Shown here: positions 56,035 through 64,000 of the stretch, piece after piece | How the letters are laid out: every line of letters starts with the position of its first letter | Numbering within the stretch: position 1 is the first letter of the stretch | Assembly: GCA_965277625.1 (NCBI GenBank) | Contig: OZ255827.1 | Location: 1,612,001 to 1,676,000 of the forward strand | From: G965195345 sp965277625 | Lineage (GTDB): Bacteria; Pseudomonadota; Gammaproteobacteria; CAKMZV01 | DNA: 64,000 nt | Reading direction: 5' to 3' | Made by a program: the position numbers and the translations under genes | The notes under the pieces: generated by a model | Databases searched by the model: none | What the model saw: the letters and a program-made list of their open reading frames with translations, nothing else | What the model was told of the DNA's origin: nothing

Positions 56035-57129
56035 CTAACAGCCATTTAATATGGCCGATTCGACCGAGGATTTATTCGACTCAACGCTTAGAATTGATTG
56101 TTCTACATCGCATTGTTTGATGGCGATGTCTGGGTCTTTCATACCATTGCCCGTTAGGGTACAAACAATAGTAGAACCCTTGGCTATTTTTTGATTTTTG
56201 ATGTCGTGCAGCAAACCAGCCACAGAAGCTGCAGAAGCGGGTTCACAAAAAATGCCTTCGTGATCGGCCAATAATTTTTGGGTTTTAAGAATGGTTGCAT
56301 CATCTAATTCATCGAACCAGCCATTGGACGATTTTTGGGCGTCCCAAGCCAAATCCCAACTTTGGGGATGGCCGATACGAATGGCCGTTGCAAGCGTTTC
56401 GGGGGTATCAATAAAAGCCCCTCTTAAAAATGGCGCCGAACCACTGGCTTGAAAACCCACCATCGTCGGCGTATGCTTGGCATTGCCTGCCGCGTGATAT
56501 TCTTTATAGCCCATCCAGTAGGCGCTGATGTTCCCTGCATTGCCAACGGGTAAATAATGATAATCAGGTGCCTCTCCCAATGCATCTATGATTTCAAAAG
56601 CGGCTGTTTTTTGCCCTTGTAATCGATAGGGATTGATGGAGTTAACGATCGTAACCTTTGCTGACTCAGCCACTAATTTGACCAATTGCATGCCCACATC
56701 AAAATTGCCTTTAATCTGAATGATTTTTGCGCCATACATCAATGCTTGTGCCATTTTACCCATGGCAATTTTTCCTTCAGGGATAAGCACATAGGCTGTT
56801 ATGCCAGCCCGAGCTGCATAAGCGGCGGCTGAGGCAGAGGTATTGCCCGTTGATGCACAAATTATGCCTTTAGCCCCCAAGCTGACGGCATTGGTTACAG
56901 CCATGGTCATGCCACGGTCTTTAAAAGAACCCGTTGGATTCAAACCTTCATATTTGACATAAATGTCAACGTCTGATCCAGCCAGTTTAGCCAGTCGGTC
57001 TAACTTAATTAAGGGTGTGTTACCCTCGTGAAGACTGATGATTTTATCGCCTTCATTGATTGGCAAAGTTGCTCTGTAGCGATTGATTAACCCAGTATAA
57101 TGAGATTGTGTTGACTTCTGATTGGACAT
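56035..57129 (-). CDS. thrC: Threonine synthase
   Basis: A 364-residue PLP-dependent enzyme of the short type-II group. The PLP lysine is Lys70 in NPTGSFKDRGM, and the phosphate-binding block is TGNTSASAAAYAARAG. It converts O-phosphohomoserine to threonine. It ends 14 bases before the prfB start and is likely cotranscribed with it. Divergent from soxX. Confidence 0.95.
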   Translation of the reverse strand: MSNQKSTQSHYTGLINRYRATLPINEGDKIISLHEGNTPLIKLDRLAKLAGSDVDIYVKYEGLNPTGSFKDRGMTMAVTNAVSLGAKGIICASTGNTSASAAAYAARAGITAYVLIPEGKIAMGKMAQALMYGAKIIQIKGNFDVGMQLVKLVAESAKVTIVNSINPYRLQGQKTAAFEIIDALGEAPDYHYLPVGNAGNISAYWMGYKEYHAAGNAKHTPTMVGFQASGSAPFLRGAFIDTPETLATAIRIGHPQSWDLAWDAQKSSNGWFDELDDATILKTQKLLADHEGIFCEPASAASVAGLLHDIKNQKIAKGSTIVCTLTGNGMKDPDIAIKQCDVEQSILSVESNKSSVESAILNGC

Positions 57130-57257
57130 AGTTTTATGACGTGGATTGGTGGTATAAAGGTTGATAAAATTTTGTCAGAACGCACAATTTAGGCGCTTGG
57201 ACCCATATGATTAAAACAGGCTTCATTATACGACTTCAACGTAAATTCTGCTGATTA

Positions 57258-57283
57258 GCCTATTGCTTGAAATAGGCGTTTTT
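57258..57283 (+). terminator. Stem-loop in the thrC/soxX divergent region
   Basis: GCCTATT-GCTTGA-AATAGGC followed by GTTTTTA resembles an intrinsic terminator on the plus strand, though no gene ends just upstream. It may be part of the soxX leader or an attenuator. Confidence 0.4.
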
Positions 57284-57415
57284 ATGATGCACTTTCGTCT
57301 AACATTGGAGCAAATCTTATATTAGAATAGCACTCATTAATTTAGAGATTTTGAGAATGATTGCCCAACTTTTGGCGTAAATATAAATACTCTGAATTTA
57401 AAAACATTAAATACG

Positions 57416-57790
57416 ATGAAGACATTAATTCAATACGGTGTTTCTATACTCATAATTTCTGGGTGTGTTGCGCTGACGCCTTTGGCTTTTGCAGACGCCA
57501 ACCTCATCAAAGAAGGTGAGCGCTTGGCCTTTGACCGTGCAAAAGGCGGAAACTGTATTGCTTGTCACGCCATGCCGAATGCCGACCCTAAAAAGAACAC
57601 CTTACCTGGCACCATTGGTCCACCGCTTGTGGCAATGAAAATACGATTCCCTGATCGTAAAAAGCTGTTCTCTCAAATTTGGGACGCCACCTTGCTTAAT
57701 CCAAATTCTATCATGCCACCTTTTGGCAAACATCATATCCTAACCAAAGAAGAAGTTGAAGCAATTACTGCATATATTCACACTTTGTAA
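57416..57790 (+). CDS. soxX: SoxX c-type cytochrome
   Basis: A 124-residue protein with a signal peptide (about 1-26), the haem motif CIACH (47-51) and a methionine in SIMPPFG near the C-terminus as the likely axial ligand. SoxX with SoxA attaches thiosulfate to the SoxY carrier in the periplasm. First of soxXYZA, 22 bases before soxY. Confidence 0.92.
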   Translation: MKTLIQYGVSILIISGCVALTPLAFADANLIKEGERLAFDRAKGGNCIACHAMPNADPKKNTLPGTIGPPLVAMKIRFPDRKKLFSQIWDATLLNPNSIMPPFGKHHILTKEEVEAITAYIHTL

Positions 57791-57811
57791 TCATTAAATG
57801 GGAGTCATTGA

Positions 57812-58267
57812 ATGAACCGAAGACACTTTATGAAAGGCGCAATGGCCACAGTTGCCGTCGCCCAAACTGGACTGCTCACGGCAACCCCGTCACTGGCTAA
57901 ATGGGAGCAACAAGCGTATGAATCAAAAACAGCGGAAGATGCCATTCAAAATTTGTTCGGCAAACAAGCCGTCAAAATAACTTCGGGCGTCAAATTCAAA
58001 GCCCCAGGTATCGCCGAAAATGGCTTGGTCGTCCCCATAGAAATTGATGCTTCCGCTCGACCAGACATCAAACGTATTGCCGTTATTATCGAGGAAAACC
58101 CTCGACCCTTGGCTTTCAGTTATTCATTTGACCAACTCGCTTTTATTAAAACACGGGTCAAAATGAGCAAAACATCCAATGTGATTGCTGTTTTAGAAAC
58201 AAAAAGCGGTGAACTCGAAAAAATGGAAAGAGAAGTCAAAGTCACCATTGGTGGCTGCGGCGGTTAA
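57812..58267 (+). CDS. soxY: Sulfur carrier protein SoxY
   Basis: A 151-residue protein with a twin-arginine-like signal (MNRRHFMKGAMATVAVAQ) and the carrier motif GGCGG at its C-terminus (147-151), where the cysteine bears thiosulfate intermediates. A ribosome binding site AAATGGGAGTCATTG precedes it. Confidence 0.95.
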   Translation: MNRRHFMKGAMATVAVAQTGLLTATPSLAKWEQQAYESKTAEDAIQNLFGKQAVKITSGVKFKAPGIAENGLVVPIEIDASARPDIKRIAVIIEENPRPLAFSYSFDQLAFIKTRVKMSKTSNVIAVLETKSGELEKMEREVKVTIGGCGG

Positions 58268-58300
58268 TTCGATCAAAACTAATTATTGGAGTTACGAACA

Positions 58301-58606
58301 ATGAGTATCAAAATGCGAACCAAATTGTCTGATGGCGTGATCACGCTTAAAGCGCTCATCAAACACCCAATGGAAACGGGCACCCGCAAAGATAAAAAAA
58401 CAGGCAACCTTATTCCAGCCCATCACATAACCGACTTAACCATTATGAATAATGACACTGTTATTTCACGGGGCGAGATGAGCACCGCGGTTTCAAAAAA
58501 TCCATTCATTGGGTTAAAGCTCAAAGGTGAAAAGGGCGATGTGATTACTTTGAGTTATGAAGATAACATGGGTAAGAAAGAATCAGCAAAAACCACTGTT
58601 AAATAA
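58301..58606 (+). CDS. soxZ: Sulfur carrier partner SoxZ
   Basis: A 101-residue protein with the SoxZ start SIKMRTKLSDGVITLKALIKHPMETG and the conserved HHITDLTI segment. It forms a heterodimer with SoxY. The ATG at 58301 is preceded by TTGGAGTT; a TTG five codons earlier was not chosen. Confidence 0.94.
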   Translation: MSIKMRTKLSDGVITLKALIKHPMETGTRKDKKTGNLIPAHHITDLTIMNNDTVISRGEMSTAVSKNPFIGLKLKGEKGDVITLSYEDNMGKKESAKTTVK

Positions 58607-58637
58607 TTGCTTACATGCGCCCACACCTGAGAAACCA

Positions 58638-59486
58638 ATGAAATATTCATTCATTAAAATCTTATTTTTTCTGCTCTGTTTGAGTTTACTTCCAACGATC
58701 AGCAAGGCTGAAGTTGATCCAGAAAAAGATAAAGAGGTGCTCTGGAAATACTTTAGCGAGCGTTTTAAAGACATCGCTGTTACTGATTATGTCAATGGGA
58801 ATTATGTGTTCAGCAAAGACCTCTATGAACAATGGCAAGAAGCAGAAGCCGATTTTCCACCCTATGAAGACGCGATAGAAGCTGGTAGAAAAGAATGGAA
58901 CACACCCTTAAGAAATGGCAAATCTTACGCAGGTTGCTTTGCTGGAATGGATGTTTCCCAAATCCGATCAAGCTACCCATTTTTTGATCAAGTCCGCAAT
59001 CAAGTCATTACAATTGAATTGGCGCTCAATGAGTGTCGCCTGGCAAATAGCACCAAGCCTTTTAAATGGCAAAAAGGCCCATTGGCAAAATTATCGGCTT
59101 ATCTGGCCTACGAAGCTCGTGGCAACGAAATAAACCCTGTCGCCCAAAGTCCTGAAGCCAAATCGGCTTATGAAAGAGGCAAGCATTTATTCTATGGCAA
59201 AAGAGGTCAGTTGAATATGGCTTGTGCGGATTGTCACGTTTATTATGCAGGCCATAAAGCGCGAGCCCAAGTGTTATCCAGCGTCATTGGACAAGTTTCT
59301 CATTTCCCCGTTCATCGGAAAAAATGGGGCAATTTGGGTACACTGCATCGCCGTTATGTGGGTTGCCAAAAAAATATTCGTGCCAAACCCTTTAAGCCAC
59401 AAAGCGTTGAATACAGAAACATCGAGTTTTTCCAAACCTTTATGTCCAAAGGTTTGAAGTGGAATGGTCCGCAGTCGCGCGGATAA
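58638..59486 (+). CDS. soxA: SoxA c-type cytochrome
   Basis: A 282-residue protein starting MKYSFIKILFFLL (signal peptide, 1-25). One haem motif, CADCH (196-200), and the ligand cysteine Cys243 in YVGCQKNIRA are present. The first haem motif of two-haem SoxA is replaced by CFAG near 100, so this is the one-haem type. An in-frame ATG 81 bases upstream would run into soxZ. The soxB, soxCD, soxV and soxW genes are not in the window. Confidence 0.9.
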   Translation: MKYSFIKILFFLLCLSLLPTISKAEVDPEKDKEVLWKYFSERFKDIAVTDYVNGNYVFSKDLYEQWQEAEADFPPYEDAIEAGRKEWNTPLRNGKSYAGCFAGMDVSQIRSSYPFFDQVRNQVITIELALNECRLANSTKPFKWQKGPLAKLSAYLAYEARGNEINPVAQSPEAKSAYERGKHLFYGKRGQLNMACADCHVYYAGHKARAQVLSSVIGQVSHFPVHRKKWGNLGTLHRRYVGCQKNIRAKPFKPQSVEYRNIEFFQTFMSKGLKWNGPQSRG

Positions 59487-59503
59487 CCGATCTCACAACA
59501 ATC

Positions 59504-59528
59504 AAGACCTTCTCTGCTTAGAAGTCTT
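59504..59528. terminator. Weak bidirectional hairpin between soxA and the LETM1-like gene
   Basis: AAGACCTTCT and AGAAGTCTT form a 9-bp stem with one bulged base and a 6-base loop. The T-tract is short, so termination is likely but not certain. Confidence 0.4.
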
Positions 59529-59542
59529 TGATATATGCCCTT

Positions 59543-59953
59543 TTAAGGTTTCTTAGAATCGTCTAATTTTTTATCGTCGCTTTGATCGTCCTCGGGCTGA
59601 ACGATGGTCGGCTCATTATTTTGAAAAGACACAGGCAATATCTGCCAGGGCACCAGCTTGGCAACAATGGGCAGCAAAATCATACCCCCCGGTAATAGGA
59701 AAATGCCAAATGCTGGTATGGATTTGGCCAAATTTTTAGCTTGCTCTAAGGCTTTTTGACGTGCCTCATCGGTCACTGACTGACCCGTAGAAAGGCGCCA
59801 GAACACATCCAACATATCTTTAGATTCCAGCACTTCAAGCCAGGCTTTCTGGCTGACATTCTGAAATAATTTCTGCACTTTTTCGGGTCTTTTAACCCAA
59901 TCCATTGCATCACGCATTTCTTTAAATAAGGATATCATAGCCTTTAGATCCAT
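59543..59953 (-). CDS. LETM1-like small protein
   Basis: A 136-residue protein with a hydrophobic block SIPAFGIFLLPGGMILLPIVAKLVPWQILPVSF (about 88-120), which matches the LETM1/LETM1-like domain, and an acidic, Lys-rich C-terminal tail. Function in bacteria is unknown. It converges on soxA. Confidence 0.7.
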   Translation of the reverse strand: MDLKAMISLFKEMRDAMDWVKRPEKVQKLFQNVSQKAWLEVLESKDMLDVFWRLSTGQSVTDEARQKALEQAKNLAKSIPAFGIFLLPGGMILLPIVAKLVPWQILPVSFQNNEPTIVQPEDDQSDDKKLDDSKKP

Positions 59954-60082
59954 TTGATTTTGTCGTCATTATCTCGCCTACGATGTAATGCATGATTGTT
60001 ATACCCTATTGAAACGTGTAAAATGCCATCAAAAATTCGACACTTAAGTGTAACCCATACGACCCTTAATCACTAAAATATT

Positions 60083-61060
60083 TTGCACCTAAATAACACC
60101 TTCAACCTACCTCACACAGCCTCGGCCTTGACCGTCATCACTGATGCGGCACAGTTGCAAGGTACCAATGAGCACGCAGGCAGTATGATATTAGGTGCTG
60201 GCAGTAACATCTTATTCACCAAGAATATTGAAACACCCGTTTTGCAAAATGCGATCAAAGGCATCAACCTCATTGATGAAACACCAACTTCTGTCACGCT
60301 ACAAATTGGCAGCGGTGAAAACTGGCATGAATTTGTGGTGCATTGTGCCAATAATCAATGGTCTGGAATTGAGAATTTAGCCCTTATTCCTGGCACGGTT
60401 GGCGCAGCAATCATTCAAAACATCGGAGCCTATGGCGAAGAGATAAAAAACACCATCCTCAAGGTTGAGTACGTTGATTTAACAACGGGCACAAGCCATT
60501 CCTTGAATCAGACTGACTGCCAATTCGGCTATAGAGACTCTATTTTCAAGCAAAAATATTTAGACCATTACTTCATCACTTCTGTCACCTTTTTGTTGAG
60601 AAAAGCCCATCAATTTAAGCTAGACTATTTTGATTTAGCAAAACAATTTGCTGAAAACCCACCAACCGAACCCATGCAAGTTGTTCAAGCCGTCTGTGAT
60701 TTGAGGCGACAAAAATTACCTGATCCAAACACGATTGGCAATGCGGGTAGTTTTTTTAAAAATCCAGAAATCACGCCCGCCCACTATCAGCAGTTGCAAA
60801 GTCAACATGCTTTTAAAAAGTTTGGAGCAAGTAGTGCCGAAAAAATAAAAATATCTGCTGGACAACTCATTGAATATGCTGGCTGGAAAGGTTACACCGA
60901 TGACAGTGGTGCTGGTGTCTCAGGCCAGCATGCGCTGGTCTTAGTCAATGCACACGCACAATCTGGTCAGGTCATTGCTGATTTGGCAAAACGCATTCAA
61001 ACGGACATTCAAATGAAGTTTAATGTACTATTAGAAGCCGAAGTTCGTATCGTCTGTTAA
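60083..61060 (+). CDS. murB: UDP-N-acetylenolpyruvoylglucosamine reductase
   Basis: A 325-residue FAD enzyme with ILGAGSNILFTKN (about 37-49), IPGTVGAAIIQNIGAYG (about 107-123) and GNAGSFFKNP, as in type I MurB. It reduces the enolpyruvyl sugar in peptidoglycan synthesis. The only start after the in-frame TAA at 60074 is TTG at 60083 (or a rare ATT before it). No Shine-Dalgarno sequence is visible. Confidence 0.93.
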   Translation: MHLNNTFNLPHTASALTVITDAAQLQGTNEHAGSMILGAGSNILFTKNIETPVLQNAIKGINLIDETPTSVTLQIGSGENWHEFVVHCANNQWSGIENLALIPGTVGAAIIQNIGAYGEEIKNTILKVEYVDLTTGTSHSLNQTDCQFGYRDSIFKQKYLDHYFITSVTFLLRKAHQFKLDYFDLAKQFAENPPTEPMQVVQAVCDLRRQKLPDPNTIGNAGSFFKNPEITPAHYQQLQSQHAFKKFGASSAEKIKISAGQLIEYAGWKGYTDDSGAGVSGQHALVLVNAHAQSGQVIADLAKRIQTDIQMKFNVLLEAEVRIVC

Positions 61061-61186
61061 GGCATAAACTCAGGCCAATTTTAGTGATATTTTAATTCAA
61101 TTCGTATATTTCTATAAGGGACTCGTTTTTTATCTTTTAGATTTAGTACAATCGAGTCCAGTGACCAATGTAACCAGAGACGTACA

Positions 61187-61933
61187 ATGAAAAAATTATT
61201 CACGCTTTTATTACTTCTAAATTTTCCGATTCATTCTGCTTTTGCGACAAACTCTTGGAACTTCTCCAGCGGTTACGAAAAAGCTCAAATGGTTGAACTC
61301 TTTACTTCGCATGGCTGTAGCAGCTGTCCAGTGGCCGAATCATGGATGAACAAATTGAGCAACCATCCAGGTTTATGGCAAAGTATCGTCCCAGTCGCCT
61401 TCCATGTGTCATACTGGAATCATCTGGGCTGGAAAGACATATATTCAAAAGAAGCGTACAGCGAAAGACAAAGGGCGCACAGTCATTTTGGCAACACCCG
61501 TTCAGTCTATACGCCTGGATTCCTGGTCGATGGCAAAGAATGGAAGGGATTCTTCTACAGAAGACCCTTGCCACAATTGAGAGAATCCGCACCCAAATTG
61601 AGTGTTGACATCATTAATAACTCCTTATTGATTAAACTTAAAGGGGGCATAGATAACCAGCAACCACTCATTGCCAATGTTGCTGTTTTGGGTTCTGGCT
61701 TAGTTGACAATATCGAGCGCGGTGAAAACAGGGGTCGCACACTCAAAGGCGATTTCGTTGTGTTAGAACACAAGCAAAGCATTTCAAGTTCTAGACTTTG
61801 GAATATCGTCTTGCCAGAAAACATCGAAACCCATACCAGCAAAAAAATTAGCCTTGCTGTTTGGGTTACCACGCAAAGACAAGTCCCCATTCAAGCCACA
61901 GGCGCTTGGGCACCATCAAACTGGTTAGAATAA
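61187..61933 (+). CDS. DUF1223 secreted thioredoxin-fold protein
   Basis: A 248-residue protein with a signal peptide (1-20). The redox motif HGCSSCPVAE has Cys44 and Cys47, and VAFHVSYWNHLGWKDIYS follows, both typical of DUF1223. A periplasmic thiol or redox role is likely but unproven. Convergent with hemL, 16 bases between. Confidence 0.85.
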   Translation: MKKLFTLLLLLNFPIHSAFATNSWNFSSGYEKAQMVELFTSHGCSSCPVAESWMNKLSNHPGLWQSIVPVAFHVSYWNHLGWKDIYSKEAYSERQRAHSHFGNTRSVYTPGFLVDGKEWKGFFYRRPLPQLRESAPKLSVDIINNSLLIKLKGGIDNQQPLIANVAVLGSGLVDNIERGENRGRTLKGDFVVLEHKQSISSSRLWNIVLPENIETHTSKKISLAVWVTTQRQVPIQATGAWAPSNWLE

Positions 61934-61949
61934 CCTTCGCTTGAGAGAA

Positions 61950-63248
61950 TTATTTTAGGGATTTAAAGACTTTTTTGGCGTGCTCTACGGTGCGGCCTAT
62001 GTCATCTGATTCATGCGCCGTGCTCATAAAGCCTGCTTCGTAGGCGGAGGGGGCAAAATAGAAACCTGCTTCCAACATTTTATGGAAAAACTTTGCATAA
62101 AGCGCTGTGCCGTTGTGCACTTGAGAAAATCGGCTAACGGGCTCTTCTGTCCCAAGAAACAAACCAAACATACCACCGACGTGATTTTCGCTCAATAAAA
62201 AGCCCACTTCTTTGGCACTATTGAGCAATCCCGAACAAAGTTTGTCGGTTTTGGCGCTCAATCGATCGTAAAAATCTGGCTCGCTCAGCAACTCTAAAGT
62301 TTTTAAACCGGCAGCCATGCAAATGGGATTGCCCGATAGTGTGCCCGCTTGATAAACAGCGCCTAATGGTGCCAAGTCTTGCATGACTTTGAGTTTGCCG
62401 CCAAACGCGCCCACAGGCATTCCGCCCCCAATGATTTTACCCAAGCAAGTTAAGTCAGGTTCAATGCCGTACAGTTCTTGTGCGCCACCTCGCGCCACCC
62501 GAAAACCACACATGACCTCATCAAAAATAAGCAGGCTTTGATGACTATCACACAAATCTCTGAGCGCTTTGATGAAGGCGGGGGTTGCTGGAATACAATT
62601 CATATTGCCAGCGACGGGTTCGACGATTACCGCGGCAATCTGATCGCCTATGTCGTTAAACACTTCACTCAGTTGTTCAAGATTGTTAAACTCTAAAGTC
62701 ACAGTTAAATCGGCCAATACTTTGGGCACGCCTGGTGAACTGGGCTCACCCAATGTCAATAAACCAGAACCGGCTTTGATCAGCAAGCTGTCGCAATGTC
62801 CGTGATAACAGCCTTCAAACTTGAGGATTATGTCGCGTTTGGTGTGCGCCCGAGCCAGGCGCAAGGCGCTCATGGTCGCTTCAGTGCCAGAGTTGACGAA
62901 GCGGATGAGGTCAATCGAAGGATATATGTCTTTGATGGTTTGAGCAACTTCGGTTTCTATACACGTTGGGGCGCCAAAACTCAGACCTTTATCAACCGCT
63001 TGGTGAACCGCTTGCAGTACTTGCGGATGGGCATGACCCACAATCATCGGCCCCCAAGAACCGACGTAATCGACGTAGGCCTTGCCTTCAATGTCGTGAA
63101 TGTGTGCCCCTTGGGCTGATGCCATGAAAATCGGTTCACCGCCGACCCCTTTAAAAGCGCGAACAGGTGAGTTGACCCCTCCAGGAATGGCGTGTTGGGC
63201 GAGGGCAAATGCTTGCTCGTTGGACGGAGTTAATACGTTTGTTGACAT
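61950..63248 (-). CDS. hemL: Glutamate-1-semialdehyde 2,1-aminomutase
   Basis: A 432-residue PLP aminotransferase of the haem pathway. NSGTEATMSALRLAR and FDEVMCGFR are present, with the PLP-lysine in LGKIIGGGMPVGAFGGK. It makes 5-aminolevulinate. The upstream oxidase gene (minus strand) is also in the haem pathway. Confidence 0.96.
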   Translation of the reverse strand: MSTNVLTPSNEQAFALAQHAIPGGVNSPVRAFKGVGGEPIFMASAQGAHIHDIEGKAYVDYVGSWGPMIVGHAHPQVLQAVHQAVDKGLSFGAPTCIETEVAQTIKDIYPSIDLIRFVNSGTEATMSALRLARAHTKRDIILKFEGCYHGHCDSLLIKAGSGLLTLGEPSSPGVPKVLADLTVTLEFNNLEQLSEVFNDIGDQIAAVIVEPVAGNMNCIPATPAFIKALRDLCDSHQSLLIFDEVMCGFRVARGGAQELYGIEPDLTCLGKIIGGGMPVGAFGGKLKVMQDLAPLGAVYQAGTLSGNPICMAAGLKTLELLSEPDFYDRLSAKTDKLCSGLLNSAKEVGFLLSENHVGGMFGLFLGTEEPVSRFSQVHNGTALYAKFFHKMLEAGFYFAPSAYEAGFMSTAHESDDIGRTVEHAKKVFKSLK

Positions 63249-63269
63249 AGTATTTATAACCTTGATATT

Positions 63270-64000
63270 CTAAGATTTTATTGATTGAATGAGGCGATCG
63301 GCGACTGACATTCCAGCTTGAATTCTATCAGAGACCGACACCCCATCGTGACCATTTGAGCAAATTTCAAGCCCTGAATATTGCTCTGTCAGATCAGCCA
63401 TGACCGCTGCCATTTTGGCATTATGGCCCAATTCGTATTGGGGAATGCCTTTGTGCCAGCGCATGATTTTTTGAAACATAGGCGCTTCTTTGATTTGTAA
63501 TATTGGATCAAGCTCTTGACGAACCAGTGCCAACAAGTCTTCATCGGAAAACTCAACCAGTTCGGGGTGGTGACTACCCCCCAAAAAGACGGTCAGTAGT
63601 ACACGGTCGGATGGGCAACAAGTGGGAAACATGGTGCTGGAAAATAACACACCAAGCGTCTTGAGGCCTTCGCTTCGAGGAAACAATACCCCAAAACCGT
63701 CAAGCAGATGTCCGATGTCTGAACGTTTGTAGCCCAATGCCAATGACACCACTGGACTGCTTGCCACCTCAGCCAATCGCTGACCATAGGCCCAATGTGG
63801 CAAACATTTGGCGATCTGATGCGCAGGTATGGCCAGCACAAGGTGTTGGGCTGTCCAACATTGTTGTGCCGTTTCAACGGTCCATACGCCAGCATTTTGG
63901 GTAATTTGAACGGCGTCTGTGTTTAGATGAATGCGGCCCTTTAATTGGTCACTGAGCGTGTCTGGCAAAAACTGCATGCCTTGTTTAAAGCTGACACTGC
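63270..64000 (-). CDS. hemY: Protoporphyrinogen oxidase (HemY/PgoX type), 5' end cut off by the window
   Basis: The frame is open to base 64000, where the gene continues beyond the window. About 243 residues are visible, the C-terminal half of a roughly 450-residue FAD enzyme. The SFKQGMQFLPDTL start of the visible part matches the family segment SFxGGLQxLP, followed by HLVLAIPAHQIA and late YSGLEICSNGHDGVSVSDRIQAG, the FAD-binding end. It oxidises protoporphyrinogen IX. hemL starts 22 bases after its stop. Confidence 0.85.
   Translation of the reverse strand, partial: SVSFKQGMQFLPDTLSDQLKGRIHLNTDAVQITQNAGVWTVETAQQCWTAQHLVLAIPAHQIAKCLPHWAYGQRLAEVASSPVVSLALGYKRSDIGHLLDGFGVLFPRSEGLKTLGVLFSSTMFPTCCPSDRVLLTVFLGGSHHPELVEFSDEDLLALVRQELDPILQIKEAPMFQKIMRWHKGIPQYELGHNAKMAAVMADLTEQYSGLEICSNGHDGVSVSDRIQAGMSVADRLIQSIKS

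Overview
The window looks like part of a marine, sulfur-oxidising gammaproteobacterial chromosome of moderate GC content. The support is the SoxXYZA thiosulfate-oxidation genes, a complete set of genes for degrading the algal sulfonate 2,3-dihydroxypropane-1-sulfonate (DHPS), a DMSP-demethylase-like protein, several TRAP transporters, and gammaproteobacterial versions of SecA, SspA, IHF-beta, GatCAB, SuyAB and RseC. The genus cannot be fixed from the sequence alone. A sulfur-oxidising SUP05/Thioglobus-like or related lineage is only a guess. No tRNA gene, CRISPR array, insertion sequence or prophage was seen.

Region by region: (1) 1-5.8 kb: the 3' part of typA, then on the minus strand a 23S-5S rRNA unit with no 16S gene. 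This unit has its own promoter, boxA and processing stem. Beyond its terminator lies a decayed or repurposed copy of part of 23S domain II, followed by a 29-codon glycine-rich ORF with a strong ribosome binding site. (2) 5.8-15.4 kb: a DmdA-like methyltransferase diverging from a three-gene operon (class II aldolase, LsrK-type kinase, small cupin), then guanine deaminase and xanthine dehydrogenase on the minus strand. (3) 15.7-27.7 kb: housekeeping genes (UPF0149, gatCAB, xseA with an added N-terminal domain, dusA, sspA, a dehydrogenase-like/O6-alkylguanine transferase fusion, rsgA, a pterin dehydratase, ygfZ, rpsU, yqeY). (4) 28-43 kb: a DHPS island made of an MFS and a LysE-type transporter, comC, two DHPS dehydrogenase candidates, hpsN, suyB, suyA, a three-part TRAP transporter and a divergent IclR regulator, followed by EamA and MFS exporters and a DUF1624 membrane protein. 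(5) 43-50.5 kb: secA, then a TAXI-type TRAP receptor and fused permease. The first coding segment of the permease is present three times in tandem as coupled ORFs. A Nudix/ThiE-like fusion follows. (6) 50.5-57 kb: DUF3579, ihfB, rpsA, degQ, rseC, prfB and thrC. (7) 57-64 kb: soxXYZA, a LETM1-like protein, murB, a DUF1223 protein, hemL and the 3' part of a protoporphyrinogen oxidase gene.

The metabolic theme is uptake of algal organosulfur and nitrogen compounds joined to sulfur oxidation. A TRAP importer would bring in DHPS. HpsN would oxidise it to (R)-sulfolactate, with two further dehydrogenases and ComC adjusting stereochemistry. SuyAB would split (R)-sulfolactate into pyruvate and sulfite. 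Guanine deaminase and xanthine dehydrogenase would convert guanine to urate. The points most worth a second look are the unlinked 23S-5S operon with its 23S-like satellite and peptide ORF, the triplicated permease start, the LsrK/aldolase/cupin operon, and three unusual domain fusions.
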